Source: Chaetoderma sp. LZ-2023a (taxonomy: Eukaryota; Mollusca; Caudofoveata; Chaetodermatida; Chaetodermatidae). From it: a stretch of DNA of 64,000 nucleotides. Below are positions 11,489-24,004 of this stretch, in pieces. The stretch is taken from positions 184,461,881 to 184,525,880 of the forward strand of contig CM067369.1 of NCBI GenBank assembly GCA_034401795.1, written 5' to 3'. The number at the start of each line of letters is the position of its first letter. Within the stretch, counting starts at the first letter, position 1. The position numbers and the translations under genes are program-made. The notes under the pieces are model-generated. The model searched no databases. It worked only from the letters and a program-made list of their open reading frames with translations, and was not told the DNA's origin.

Positions 11489-11821
11489 AGGTGCATATTC
11501 ACACCAGAAAAATTGAAAATAAAATTGTATTCTTTTATAGGCTTAAATTGTGTCTATATGTAATGAAACGAAATAAATCTTAACATATGATGATTTCATT
11601 CCATATAAACTAATATAATTTATTAAGTTGCGAAATTGAAATAGAGGCTCGTGCCTCTATTTCAATTTCGCAACAAAAAATTGTATCAATTTATATGAAA
11701 TGAAATCATTATATGATAAGATTTATTTCTTTTCATTACATATAGGCTCACAGTTTAAGCCTCTAAAAGTATACAATTTTAACAATATTATTTTCAAGCA
11801 TTCTGGTGTGAATATGCACAT
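11489..11821. repeat. TTAA-flanked foldback MITE
   Basis: A 333-bp near-perfect palindrome flanked by TTAA on both sides (11485-11488 and 11822-11825). The ends are GTGCATATTCACACCAGAA and its inverted copy, and the fold centres on GAGGCTCGTGCCTC. The TTAA flank fits piggyBac- or Kolobok-type target choice, which is inference. A second copy is at 62264-62609. This copy lies in the intron only about 120 bp from the zinc-finger exon. Confidence 0.85.
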
Positions 11822-11943
11822 TTAAGGGCTTAAACATAGTTTTCATATTGGGTTTAGAGTAGCATAGCAGTTAGAAATCTACGAATCTTTATGCTGAGAA
11901 GAAATATCTTGATATAATTCGATTTCTATTATTATGCATGTAC

Positions 11944-12160
11944 CTTGTTACGCTTAGAATCCCAGTGTGGCCTGGCAAATGAGCCACACTTTGAGCACAC
12001 CCTCTTATGACAGTCAGCGCAGACACGACCAACTCCATCAGCAAACTTTGTCTTGTAACATAGTCGGCATAAGCGTAAGTCCACGTGCTTTAGTTTGTTC
12101 TTCATGCTTGATTGTATTCGTGCACCGTCTTCAAGCCCTCGCATTTGCTCTTGCACCGAT
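11944..12160 (-). CDS. RIM/Fife-like protein, zinc finger first half
   Basis: Internal exon of 217 nt. The acceptor is TTCTTTAATAG before ATCGGTGC, and the donor is CGTAACAAG before GTACAT. The first base completes an AGA codon with the exon at 22234-22439, and it ends in phase 0. It encodes SVQEQMRGLEDGARIQSS, then LCRLCYKTKFADGVGRVCAD, CHKRVCSKCG and HWDSKRNK. CxxC, KTKFADG and CxxC match the start of the RIM zinc finger (family form CRICHKTKFADGCGHNC). Six of the eight expected zinc ligands fall here and two in the next exon. RIM-type proteins organise vesicle priming and calcium channels at active zones. KTKFADG is the strongest single piece of evidence for the family. Confidence 0.88.
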
Positions 12161-12900
12161 CTATTAAAGAACAAGGTTATATTAATCAGTGACTGATAAG
12201 AGGGGGCGATGTAGACGATCAGGGCGTTTGCACCCCTACCATCCCCAACCACCACCCACCCCAAGCTATAGTCTGTATCTATTTTTTTCATATCATATTT
12301 TTAAGTGGTTTTTTTTTATTAATCGGAGGGATATCCAAATACATAACAGAATGCGTCACTGTTTTTAGTGTTGTACCTTTCGTTTACTGGCGATGGCTGA
12401 ATCCACATTTAGCTATGCCCGCCCACTTCTAGTTAAGTTACGCCCACGCTTTGCCCGTGTTGACGTTATCAGTGCTGTGTCAGGCATAGCATTCCACAAT
12501 TGCTAAATTTTAAGATGCGGTCAAAGTTGGCGACCTTTTGACTTCTAGTGATATAATTACCAAACATATTTACAAATAACATATAGGAAATGGTATATGA
12601 CGCTACAAGCACCGATTTGAGTGCTAATTTCTAAACGCTTAGTAAAACTGAGTTTCTCTCAATAACTGCTAATCGCAGAATTTGATGACATTGGCCCTCT
12701 TAGAAAACAAGGATTTTGTCACATTTTTCCTTTGGGAACATGTCCAGATTTCTTCTAAGTAAATAATTCAAAGGATAATGGGAAGTCTTATATCTGTTTA
12801 GTACTCTGCGTGAGCAGCATATCCACCATTTTACCCACGTCGCTAGACGCAAGGGTATATACGAGCATGAAGTGATTGTTGTTGTTGTTGTTGTTGTTGT
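12161..12900. other. Intron sequence with a short MITE relic
   Basis: Start of the 10-kb intron of the RIM/Fife-like gene. A fragment at 12405-12475 (TTTAGCTATGCCCGCCC and GCCCGTGTTGACG) is a piece of MITE family A. A (TTG)n run lies at 12877-12903. No gene. Confidence 0.55.
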
Positions 12901-12902
12901 TG

Positions 12903-13500
12903 TTTTTAGTAACTCTGGTTCTCCATAGGGCATCTTCCAAATTCGGAAAGGAGTATGCCAGTGGGGTCCCGAGTAGATATTCCAATTTGGGGTTTTAAAA
13001 TCCAACAGTAACAGCTTTTAGCAAGTTTTAAAAAAAGGCATTTTAATACATTTTTCAATAATGATGGTTCTCCGGATGCAATCTTATGGAAGTTTTCCCA
13101 TGTGGTCCCGAGCACATATGCCAATTTTGGTGTATAAATAGCAATAGCAACAGCCTTTAGCGACATTTTACAAAATAGACATTTTTCGCATTTTTCAATA
13201 ACTGTGGTTCTACTGGCGCAAGCGTATCCAAACTTCGGTGGACGCTTACCCATGCGGTCCAGAACACGTATGCCAATTGTGTGCCCAAAGACTTAAAGGC
13301 AATAGCAACAGCTTTCAGCAACATTGTTTTCAAAATAGACATATTCGAAGCATTTTTCCATGACTTTAATTGAGCGATCGTTGCCGAACTTCGGTTGATG
13401 TGTATCTGTGTGGTCCGGAAGACGCGTGGCAATTTTACGGTCAGAATCTAAAACGCAACAGCAACAGCTTTCAGCAACATTCTTTCCAAAATATACACGT
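12903..13500. repeat. Tandem repeat of about 156 bp, about four units
   Basis: Recurrent landmarks: a form of ACAGCTTTTAGCAA at about 13011, 13150, 13308 and 13464, GCATTTTTCAATAA, and GTGGTCC followed by TATGCCAATTT. Spacings are 139, 158 and 156 bp. Units are diverged. On the minus strand each gives an open stretch containing LLKAVAIA, but stop codons and the lack of any recognisable domain argue against a gene. Confidence 0.7.
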
Positions 13501-13885
13501 TTGACTTTACGGCGGCCCGACTGAAAAATATATTAACGACGCGGATATTGGACAAATTTGTCCTTGTTTTCATCGTCCCGCATCAATCACTCATATGGTA
13601 TAATAATATTATTGAATTTTATATAATTAATATAATATCTTGTGACAACTGACAACTCCGCGCTAATTAATATCCCTGGGCATTGCGACGCGCTGTGTTA
13701 CGGGTATTGTTATATATTGATTTCTGCTAATCTTCGACATGCTAGATACAGCTAACCTTTATATAACGGATACCTGGTTTGGTGCCGTATTATGACGGTT
13801 CTCTAAGACATGTTGTCGTAAGACCACCCATATTAAGCTTTTAACCCTCGAATTTATTCAGGAAAATTTAAATCTTCTCATAGAA

Positions 13886-14018
13886 AATGTCCATTTGCAG
13901 ACCAAAAGAAGACGATTTTTGACGATTTACCACTGGAATGACTGGCTCGATAACCGAGCCAGTTATTCCAGTGGTAAATCGTCAAAAATAGTCTTCGTTT
14001 GGTCTGCAAATGGGCATT
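13886..14018. repeat. Foldback element, family C (long hairpin)
   Basis: Near-perfect palindrome. The left arm reads TGTCCATTTGCAGACCAAAA, then TTTACCACTGGAATGACTGG, around the centre CTCGATAACCGAG. The right arm is its complement. Related copies lie at 33786-33920, 39687-39786 and 40401-40525. Confidence 0.9.
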
Positions 14019-15535
14019 TCTCAAGACCACGGTAGAAGCCGTTTTTTGGCTGATATGAGGGTAAAAAGGTTGAAGAACCTCCACCATGTGGTCCGACCTT
14101 GCAGGGGTAAATGAGACATGTGGTATATTATGGATATTATGTAAATGCTGCTAAACTTGTATACGTTGTTCTATCTTATACTCTGGCCATCTTCTGTTAG
14201 CATATGATAAGCTAATGTGTTAGAGTTTCATTGTTAACATATTCCAAGATGGCCGACATCTAGGAGCTATTATGGTCAACATAGCAATAATCATATACGC
14301 TATATGCATGGGATTTGTATGTATATGCCCGTGTGTAGGAGATCCATAAGATGGTATAGTGTGAGTTTGTTACTTCAGCCGGCCATTTTGGATTTTAAGA
14401 TGGCCGCCGTTTAGGACTCACTCTGATCAATATCTAAAATACTACAGCGAGTGTAAATTGAGTGTTGTTTTCTGTGCATTTTGTGTGGCTTAGACATGGG
14501 ATGATTATACGAGAAAAACTGAATATAAGCACAGCAGATGTTCAAACTCATATCAAGTGCATGACTGTCCCTTCCCCTCTGGATCACTGCTAGATCAGAG
14601 CGCCATCTAGATATCAAACCTGAGATCTCTGATTACGAAAATAACAACAACAGCACTCTTGCACTCATTAATCCAGATGACACCGGGCTGCTTTAGAAGA
14701 ACAAGAGTGATCATATTCATTCACCTGACGCTCCGCCAGAAAGCGCGTCTCACTTCTCAGGCGTCTGTGGACTTGAGTGGATGGCAGTCATGTAATCATT
14801 GCTACGTGCTGTCGAATTCAAGATGTTAAAAACATGTGTGTATCGTTCACAGCGCTTGTTGATCTTGAGTTGGACAAGTAGATATATCGCCCACTTATGG
14901 TATAAACGTCCTGCTTTAGATGTTAATAATTCGACGCCATTAAAGAATAGAAATAAATTCATGGACAACAAGAAAACGAAAGATGGACTCACACCCATTC
15001 TTATCCATCACACACAAGTTCGAAAAGGCTCCAGTGAGTATAAACCTATCACAGGTGTAAGTGTAGCGCGGACCGACCGGACGGGTACTGACAGTCCCAG
15101 CGAAGCTGGGTACGGAACGGCCACTCCGGATCCGCTCCAACCTGGGTAGGAGAGTACGCGTACATAAGTTCTATGAGACAGGTTTTCGTTAAAGTCCGAT
15201 AAAACGCGTGGTGCGCATGCGCGCGCGTCAGAGCTTCCCTGACAACACATCACGGAATTGGAAGCGAGTGCATGCCTATAGTGTACCGATTGGGTACTCG
15301 TAAAAACCTTTAATTATTCCGTCCTTGTTGTTGTTGGTACGGATCCGGACCAGAATAAAAGGAGCTTTCTAGAACTGTTAACTATTTTAAAATCGGTTCA
15401 GAAATGGCTGAGTTATCCGCGAAGATCCCCTTAAGTTATCTTCGAAATATATTGCTTTTGACGTCGTAATCGTAATCGCGTGTATGCATAAATAGATCTA
15501 GAATGTTCTGTGTACGTGATAAATACGTCACTGAT
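14019..15535. other. Intron sequence, no gene
   Basis: Contains AAGATGGCCGAC-type segments at 14250-14405 that recur in inverted form near 20410-20770 (a dispersed repeat). From about 15000 the sequence becomes GC-richer and leads into the promoter-like segment at 15540. Reading frames around 14750-15250 show no recognisable motifs. Confidence 0.45.
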
Positions 15536-15539
15536 CTGG

Positions 15540-15625
15540 CTGCATGCTGATTGGCTACTGCTCGGCCGCTGATTGGCTGAGGCATCTGCCTCTGACGTCA
15601 CAAGTAGTATAAAAGTTGTGGAGAA
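15540..15625 (+). promoter_or_regulatory. Pol II promoter-like cluster (CCAAT, CRE, TATA)
   Basis: Three inverted CCAAT boxes (GATTGG at about 15549 and 15571, with CTGATTGGC contexts) are followed by TGACGTCA (15593-15600) and TATAAAA (15609-15615). Order and spacing fit a strong TATA promoter. It faces plus, opposite to the host gene. Downstream is a 94-codon frame (15695-15979) of unknown identity. It may be the promoter of an old LTR-type element or of an intronic gene. No partner repeat was found. Confidence 0.45.
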
Positions 15626-15694
15626 TCGAGAATCAGGAGCATCACCGGTGTGGAAGCCGGCCCACGCAGGACCTCTTGACCAGCAGGAGGACGA

Positions 15695-15979
15695 ATGGAT
15701 ATAACTGCTGACCTACAGCGATTCCCACTTCAACCGGTGTCCTACGGATCCCAGCACATCCGCGGTGGTAGGACGTCCTCGGCTTCTACCAGTTTCTGGA
15801 CACCCGGATGGCCATCCGGTGGTAACAAACTAAAATTAAAATTATACCTTCCACATCCGGACTTTCCTAAGGGAGCCTTTCCAAGAGCGGGCCGTGCGGG
15901 CCCGGGATGTAATTCTACGGAATGTAGAGCTTACTGTGATTCTTGGTGGATGACTCGCCGGATCTGCCAACCACGCTGA
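15695..15979 (+). CDS. Unrecognised 94-residue frame downstream of the promoter-like cluster
   Basis: Starts ATGGATATAACTGC, 80 bp after the TATA box, and ends at TGA. The product (MDITADLQRFPLQPVSYGSQ, then a Gly/Ser/Pro-rich middle and a Cys-containing end CNSTECRAYCDSWW) matches nothing I know. Base composition is higher in GC than the surroundings. It could be the leader of a retroelement or chance. It is listed only because of its position after the promoter-like signals. Confidence 0.2.
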   Translation: MDITADLQRFPLQPVSYGSQHIRGGRTSSASTSFWTPGWPSGGNKLKLKLYLPHPDFPKGAFPRAGRAGPGCNSTECRAYCDSWWMTRRICQPR

Positions 15980-16054
15980 AAAGTGAACTTCAATTTCCGC
16001 ACTGCATGTCGTGTGTGTTTAATTAACTTTTCGACCACAGTCTGGTAGAACTTT

Positions 16055-16091
16055 GCTGGGTGCGCCGCAAGAGCTATGCGGCGCACCCAGC
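16055..16091. repeat. Perfect GC-rich hairpin
   Basis: A 15-bp perfect stem (GCTGGGTGCGCCGCA with its complement) and a 7-base loop AGAGCTA. It stands out in AT-rich DNA 75 bp after the 94-codon frame. It is not the histone 3' stem-loop. It may be an RNA structure of a mobile element. Function unknown. Confidence 0.75.
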
Positions 16092-16099
16092 ACGGTGTG

Positions 16100-18020
16100 C
16101 CAATTTATGTAACTGCCGAATAATATATACAGCCCTCTCTGTTAATGGGCAAACTTCAACTTTAATACTTCCGTCGCCGGACGGATAACTGTCTCACTTC
16201 TGTATAAATTGTATAATAGTTACCAAGACTATCTAATAGACATTTCTTCACCGCTCTGTTTCGCTGTCCTGAGTGTGTGCCGTGTCTACCCTGTCTGAAG
16301 GAGTCAGCTTGCGGAGATCAGCCTGCGGAATTCAGCTGCGGAAATCTGCCTGCGGAACTCTCTCCAGCTTCAGAGAACGTGTCGACTCGCGCTATGAATA
16401 GGTTAGCGCGTCAATTTCAGTAACATAGTAGCCTGTTCCGTACCGATGACTATTAGGTACACAAGTAGCTATAATATTGTATATTTAATTATCATTTCCG
16501 TATATGGTACTAATGACTAATAGGTACCTTACCGGTCTTAAGACCACAATTTATAATTTCTGTTTTGCTGTGAATATTATCCTTGTTTACTGTAGGTGCT
16601 TTCAACTAGCCGCACCGTTTAAGTTTATTAATCTGCGATATTTAACTACCTCGTTTAATTATATTCTATGTATTGCATTGGTTAGTTGTATATGGCAGTT
16701 AGCCATCCAGTTAATATGTTTTGTTTAATTGTAGAAAACTTTGGACCGCAGTACGCTAGGAAATACTATACATCAACAGATATATCCGCATCACTTTATT
16801 CCCGCCATCATCAATTTTACGCTGAAGTCGCTGACCATGCTCTAATTGTTTGATCCCGGCACGTTTCCAAAACCGTACTATTCAGCTCGATAGGATAGGT
16901 TAAAGTGGTTAGGGACAATTTCTTCGTCTAGAGACATATAGTAGCCCCGCACTCTGGCAAGGTTGTGTACAATTGGCCAATTACCTATAGGGCCTCATAT
17001 ATATCAAGTTATTGTCTCTTTCCATGATCCACCAGTCGCATGGCTTATTAATTGTTTGGACTTCCCATCAGCATGTTGATCGGCTCCAACCCTGGGAAAC
17101 TATCGGAGGTTTCCGAGCGGTGATGGTTAAAGTGCTGATTTACATACATCTCACACACACACACACTCCCCCCCCCACTCCCCCCACTCCACCCCACCCC
17201 CGTATCCTCGGATACTTGTTAGCTAGATAACCCTGCCAATGAAGGAAGCACTGTGAAAACATATAGTTAATGTGAATTAGTTAATTTATTTACCGGCTCG
17301 CAGTGCATATTTGGGCATATTGGAACTTAATCCTAACGACAGGTCAACTGTTAGATCCGTAGCACGCGGCGACGGACGAGATGCGGATCTCAATCCAATT
17401 CGTTGCAGTGTCTGGATGAAGCGTTGGATATCCGTCTCTCCACCCCACCATAAAGACATGTCAGGAATCAAACTTGCTTGTGTGAAACGTAGCCATTGTC
17501 CAGGTGATGTTTTTTGTGGTTGCGGGACAAGGTAGCCGGATTTTCATCGAATTCGGATGCCTTTTGTCATAACATGTCCGCATGCTGTCCTTGGAGATAG
17601 ATGCTAATTCCGGCGACCTGCGGGAAGCGAAGCTTCTGCGCCCATTGGACAACTGTATCTAAAGTTAGGCAGGAATCCATGCCACTTGTGGCCAATACTA
17701 GTTTCTGTTTCTAACAACTAAATGATAGGTTAGGCGGTAGCAGAAGGCCCGCATAAATAAAGCGGCATCTAGCAATACAGTATCTTTGGAACTACATAAG
17801 ACAGTGACTTGGGAATTCTTCGGAAATCGTTCGTCCCATCTTCACGTAAAGCAGTATGCATCACATTAATTATGGTTTCACTAGGATCTTCACTTAGCAT
17901 TTTTCTGTTGAACAAAAGAGTGGCCCTTTTTTGCCAGCTCTTTTCCTTCACTTCGGCGTTGAAGGCATTTTCCTGTGACGGAGCCCCGGCGAGGCACTTA
18001 CCTCTCGCAACAACAATATT
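16100..18020. other. Intron sequence, no gene recognised
   Basis: Contains short repeats of the word TGCGGA around 16311-16358 and a CA/C-rich tract at 17150-17205. The two short frames near 17286-17535 overlap on opposite strands and are not credible genes. Confidence 0.4.
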
Positions 18021-18023
18021 TTC

Positions 18024-19043
<1,020 letters not shown>

Positions 19044-19415
19044 AGACCTTTCCAGATTCAGCTTTACCACGCCTATCTCTAGGTAAGATCCATCCACACC
19101 TCATTCGTGGTGGGATCGATCGATCTCTGAACTCTCTGTCTATCAATTTCCAGAAAACTATACAGGTAAGCTGTGTAATATTTTGAAACTAATTTGTCTG
19201 CGTATGGCAGCAACAACGGCCAATCAAATTAGCTTCAGAATATTCAACATTATATTTATTAATTTGATAGCAAAGACATGCAATTCGTACAAAGTGTCGT
19301 CCTATTGCGCGTTTAAGCCGGACTAAATCGAGTCATAATTGTTTATGACGTCATCATACCCGTCACGTAGTTGATTAGGACGTCATATGATGGATGAATA
19401 AACTGGAACGATCCA
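19044..19415 (-). repeat. MITE family A copy
   Basis: GACCTTTCCAGATTCAGC to AATAAACTGGAACGATCC. GC-rich side first, central palindrome shortened, CRE-like boxes at the right. It is intronic. Confidence 0.8.
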
Positions 19416-19667
19416 TCGCTCTGTATTGTTGTCAGCACAATGGCAATTTCTGCACAGGATCATGATAAGCTTCAGTGAAAGAGATTCTGGAATTTTGCTT
19501 CCAATCAAAGTGCCAAGATGTGTCCACGTGTGCATGCCTTCAGGACATCTACAGGCCAAAGTATGGGATCATGATAACTCGAGCAAAGGATAACCGACTT
19601 GTAATCCGGGCTGAACCGAAGGACGGTGAAAAAATGCATACCCTGTTCTGTCAGTGGTAATGCCAGA

Positions 19668-20064
19668 GGAGTCCAGTTTTAGCTACGCCCCATCAATCTA
19701 TTGCTAAGTTCCACCTACACTTCGCACGTGTTGCGATCGATCGATTCCTGAACATCCTGACTATCAATTTCCAGAAAACTAAACACCTAAGCTGTTGAAT
19801 ATTTTGAGACTAATTTGACTGGGTGCTGTTGCTTCCTACGGCAACAACAGCGCCCAGTCTAATTAGTTTCAAAATTTACAAGAGCATGTTTATTAGATAG
19901 TAAAGACAAACAATTGGTACAATAATTCTTTAAAAAATCCGTCATTAATTACGCGTTCGTGATGTACTTATATACGTCATTCATGACGTCATTGATTATG
20001 ATCTCATCCTAAACGTCACGTAGTTTATTATAACGTCATAAGATTAATGGATAAACTGGAAATG
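19668..20064 (-). repeat. MITE family A copy, well preserved
   Basis: GAGTCCAGTTTTAGCTACG to GGATAAACTGGAAATG. The palindrome arms are complete around TGCTTCCTACGGCAACA, and the right half has several GACGTCAT boxes. Confidence 0.85.
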
Positions 20065-20214
20065 TACGTTGCAGCACCCTGTGAAGCAATTCAAATGCTT
20101 CAAATTCAACTGCGGAGTAAGCTATTGCTGAAGATGAAGCGCCGGTTGGCAGACCAATCTACTATGCACAGAATTCCTACTAAACATATATCAGCCAGAC
20201 AAGAACTTCTACAA

Positions 20215-20271
20215 CACTCCCAACGCGGAAGTACACTCCCAACGCGGAAGTACACTCCCAACGCGGAAGTA
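20215..20271. repeat. 19-bp tandem repeat, three units
   Basis: Three identical copies of CACTCCCAACGCGGAAGTA, just outside the MITE at 19668-20064. This is a small recent expansion. Confidence 0.95.
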
Positions 20272-22233
20272 GTGGAAGACGACACTGCAGGTATCCAAAT
20301 CTGAACATCATGACGGTCATGTTTGAAATTGTAATATTACATTGCTTTAAATTCGCTGGAAACAACGCAACAATTTATTTATCTATTGATATATTGACAA
20401 AAATTTGAATGTTGGCCATCTTAAAATATAAGTTGGCCGGCTGAAAGATCAAACTCACAAACACACCATCTGCTTCCTTGACTGATAAATCTGGCTATAG
20501 CGACTGGGATAGGTTTATAGCTCATTTAGCTTTAGGTGTATTGATCATATACAGTCAAAATGCTATAAAGACTGCCTGTATTAAAAGATCACTGACCATA
20601 AGCGACAACATCCTTAAAATCGCCAATTAGAAATAACACAACAAAAATTTGAAACGCTATTAATGGAACCCGTACTTAAGAGAGCATATTATGATAGTCT
20701 CTCCGGTGATCATTTTGGACAGATTTGACTACATGCTCTAAAATGGTCAGCATCTTGAACTCTAAGATGGTCACGATGAATCTGGATGCTGGGAGGACTA
20801 CCAATGATATGCTAACACTATGGCGTATATGTTATCTGAACATATAAAAAAATTCCAACGGTAACAAGAACAAATGCTAGGTTACATAAGGGTCGCGTTC
20901 AACGTCAGAATAGTGTGTATTACCACCATCTGCGCTTTCGTGCCAAACAGTGCTGGTTGTTATAACTTGTGGCATTTATTACGTCCAAAGTATAGGTATA
21001 TGAGTTTCCGTCTGGATTAAAACTTCAGTATTCCCCTTAATTAATTTCCGTTCCTAATTAATTAACCAGTTGTACAAGACAGGAAATTAGCCAAAATAGA
21101 TTAGTAGAGATATCGCCTTACAGAAACTAGAAAAGATAATACCTTCCATGAAATGAAACTAAAATAAATCAGATTCCTAAGTTGGAACAAAGTCTCTTTT
21201 TTAGAAATAATGATGCTATTATACGCCAAGCCGGGGAGAGGCCGGTGAAGACTTCAAAATATCAGCTCCTTTTAACGTGAATTATTGAAAACAGCGTGTA
21301 GTGCACCGTAAATCGGCATTAGGTCAAGTACAAAGTCAACGTGGAGTGGAAGAGTGTTAACCCTTACCACTCTGATGTCAACATTCCATCTTTTACTGTG
21401 TTAATATCACAGAAACGGGTGTACATTTTCCAACAATTTTGGTGGAAGATGTTGCTGTCAACACCATCTTCCACCAAATGAACACCAATTCATCTCTTAG
21501 TTTAATTTGAAAATGTTAAATTTTAACATCAGAGTGCTAAAGGTTAAGAAAAGAATTTTGACTCAAGTTTCGTCGCATAATTCGAGTCGTAAGCTTTGCT
21601 GACGAGCCTAAATCTCTGGACCAGCCTTTAAATGATTGTCATTCTGTTTATCTTTATTAGAAGAAATGTATCGGACAGACCAAGAAGAAGAACTATTTGG
21701 TGGCTCACGGCTTTTGCTTGGATGGCGTGGCACCGCTAGCAATATTGCATAAACCCCAGCAATAGACTTGTAACAAAATCAAGATTATAAAAGCTGCCAT
21801 GAAGAGAACAAAGATAATTAAATATTCAGAGCAAATGAATTGGAGGATTCCTCAACCGGACTATTCATAGGATTGTGGTCAGAACGCAAGTCTAGGAGAG
21901 CTCAAGAACTGGAGAATATGTCAAGGGTAGAAGAGAAATTCAGGCTGTCGGCGCTGTCTCATTCTGTGAAGTCTCTCAGGGTAGGCGAAGCTTTTAGGCG
22001 GACTTTAACAGCGAGTGTTCGTGCGGACAACCACGCTATATTTATAGAATCCACTAGCAAATTTATAAAAGAGATAGTCTTAATTTTCTTGAGAAATCCT
22101 GACCATTAAGGAGTTAATTGATATAAGTAGCATTTAGATCTTTCTGGCACAAACGAGGTTAAGACTCTGGGTTCCCGTAAGACTCCGTATTAGACAGGCT
22201 TTTATAGTAATACATATTTGGATGCAAACGTAC
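20272..22233. other. Intron sequence, no gene recognised
   Basis: Includes AAGATGGTC-type words (20400-20780) in inverted relation to 14250-14405, and an imperfect inverted pair near 21440-21480 (TTGGTGGAAGATG against its complement). A plus-strand 89-codon frame at 21840-22109 has no recognisable motif and starts inside an intron of the opposite-strand gene. Confidence 0.4.
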
Positions 22234-22439
22234 CTAATTCTGGTTGTCTCCTCCTTTTCAAATACTTCTTGTCTCTGGAAAACCTCTTTAAGAATTTCTA
22301 TTTCCTCTGGTGTCAGGTGAGAGAGCTCTGGGGTAGGTGGGTACTGTGGCGTCAGCGTGATACTTCCGCTGCTTGATGTAGATGTAGGAGATTTCAGATT
22401 ACTGTTAGGTTCTTTTGAAGTTCTGTGTACTTTAAGGAT
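22234..22439 (-). CDS. RIM/Fife-like protein, Rab-binding helix exon
   Basis: Internal exon of 206 nt. The acceptor is CTTGTTTCCTACCAG before ATCCTT, and the donor is AGAATTAG before GTACGT. It starts in phase 0 and ends two bases into a codon, which the exon at 11944-12160 completes as AGA. It encodes a Ser/Thr-rich lead (SPTSTSSSGSITLTPQYPP), then PELSHLTPEEIEILKEVFQR and QEVFEKEETTRI. The core matches the RIM N-terminal Rab3-binding helix, whose family form is DLSHLTEEERKIIQAVMDRQ. In vertebrate RIM this helix leads directly into the zinc finger, and the exon order here agrees. It likely binds Rab3/Rab27 on synaptic vesicles, by family inference. Confidence 0.85.
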
Positions 22440-22610
22440 CTGGTAGGAAACAAGTAATATTTGTCAAAAATACGAGGCATTAGTTACAGCGAATGCTTAA
22501 GCGGGTCAATCTCAGGAAAACGTATCGCATGGTGCCAGAGGTCTTTGTCAGTAAATATTTGTGTATGAATTTGCTTATCATAACCTATTTTCAGTAGTAC
22601 CAATAAAAAT

Positions 22611-23003
22611 TCACCTTTCCAGTTTTTGCTTAGCCTCGCCTATCTCTAGCTATGCTTCGCCCAGACTTCTCCATGAGGTGATTGATCGATCCCCGAATGC
22701 CCTGACTATCAATTTCCTGAAAACTATACAGTTAAGTTGTTGAATATTTTGTAACTAATTTGACTGGGTGCTGTTGCTGATCGCCCAGTCAAATTAGTTA
22801 CAAAATATTCAACAAGATATTAAATAAATACTAAAGACATACAATTCGTACAACAACGCATATCCGTCTTCAACTATGCGTTTGTAACGTACTTATCTAC
22901 GTCATTCATGACGTCATAATGACGTCAATGATTGTGATGTCATTCTATACGCCACGTAGTTGATTATGACGTCATATGATGGATGGATACAGCGGAAAGG
23001 TCC
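22611..23003 (-). repeat. MITE family A copy, well preserved
   Basis: CACCTTTCCAGTTTTTGC to ACAGCGGAAAGGTCC. Complete palindrome (GACTGGGTGCTGTTGCTG arm), with four GACGTCA boxes on the right. It lies about 170 bp upstream (gene sense) of the Rab-binding exon. Confidence 0.85.
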
Positions 23004-23900
23004 GCTGTGATTAGACACATATATAAAACAATGTGCTTATTTAATTCGAATGTGAGAATCACTTGTAAATCATGTCCCCCCCCCCCCCGACCACCCCACC
23101 CCCACCCACCCATAATAAATGCCAAGTCAGAAACTGGAACATAAGCGTTTGTTGATGATGAAGCTCATATAATCAGCATCTCTAGAGAACAATAATGTCA
23201 CACTAATCAGTGCTATTTATGTGGGAATGGCCAAACAGAAATTGTAACATTTCCTTAAGTAGGTAGAAACCTTTTCAAAAACTCATGTCGGATCCTTTTC
23301 GTCCAAACCATCACAACCCATGAATATAGCCTTTCTTTAATACGTGTGACAATAATTCCAACGGGGTTATATCCCCCTATCAAAGCTCTCCGGCAAAACT
23401 ACCTTGCAATGACAAACACACCACAACACCATTTGACATCTGAAGCATACGTAAAAACATATCAATTAGATGGCAAGGCCGAACCGAACGCTTGTCCAAA
23501 TTTTCCCAAGTGCATTTATTCACTCCTATAATAAGTTATAATATTTAATATTTAGAATGACACACTAGCTCGATAAGCATAGCATCATTGCATCCACTGA
23601 GAAAAAACAATATGACAGCGCCAATAAACACATAGTGAATCAAGATCATCACATTCAAGAACACTACGTTCATTTTTCAAGTCATTTAAAGTTACACGTT
23701 TCGTTAAGTAAGAGCTGTTTTATGATTATCTTTTAGTACGTTTTTCTGAAATTGACCCAGATATATTTATTTTATTTTTGGGAAAGGGGTGCTATTCAGT
23801 TGCAAAAGCAATTTATCCAAAGCCAACGAAGAGAGACTATGATAGGATTAATAGATATACACAGACTTGTCGTCGTCGACCCAGGTCACCATTCCCATAC
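23004..23900. other. Intron sequence with C-rich tract
   Basis: A C-run at 23075-23111 is followed by plain AT-rich DNA. No gene. Confidence 0.5.
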
Positions 23901-23996
23901 CATCCCATAGTGTTCGTCATCGTCTTCTTCAACGGTGGCTGGTGTGGCACGAGGCAAGAGTGGTGGCGGTGGTAAATGTTTGCTGTAAATAGGCAT
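23901..23996 (-). CDS. Candidate N-terminal exon of the RIM/Fife-like gene
   Basis: An ATG at 23996 opens 32 codons up to a GGGATG/GTATGG donor. The product is MPIYSKHLPPPPLLPRATPA, then TVEEDDDEHYGM. It ends in phase 0, as the next exon (22439) needs. A Pro-rich then acidic N-terminus is plausible for a RIM-type protein. Alternatives: it is an internal exon using TATTTACAG just upstream, or chance. It cannot be spliced to the exon at 24005-24211, because only about 20 bp separate them, so the two would be alternative versions. Confidence 0.4.
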
Positions 23997-24004
23997 TATT
24001 ATAC

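Noticed and set aside
16055-16091. Intrinsic terminator or histone 3' stem-loop
   Set aside because: No T-run follows, the genome is eukaryotic, and the stem sequence is unlike the histone element.
17286-17535. Overlapping frames on both strands
   Set aside because: Mutual overlap, no motifs and no splice context in phase with the host gene.
21840-22109. Plus-strand 89-codon gene
   Set aside because: No motif, no promoter signal, and it lies in an intron of the opposite-strand gene; length is within chance.
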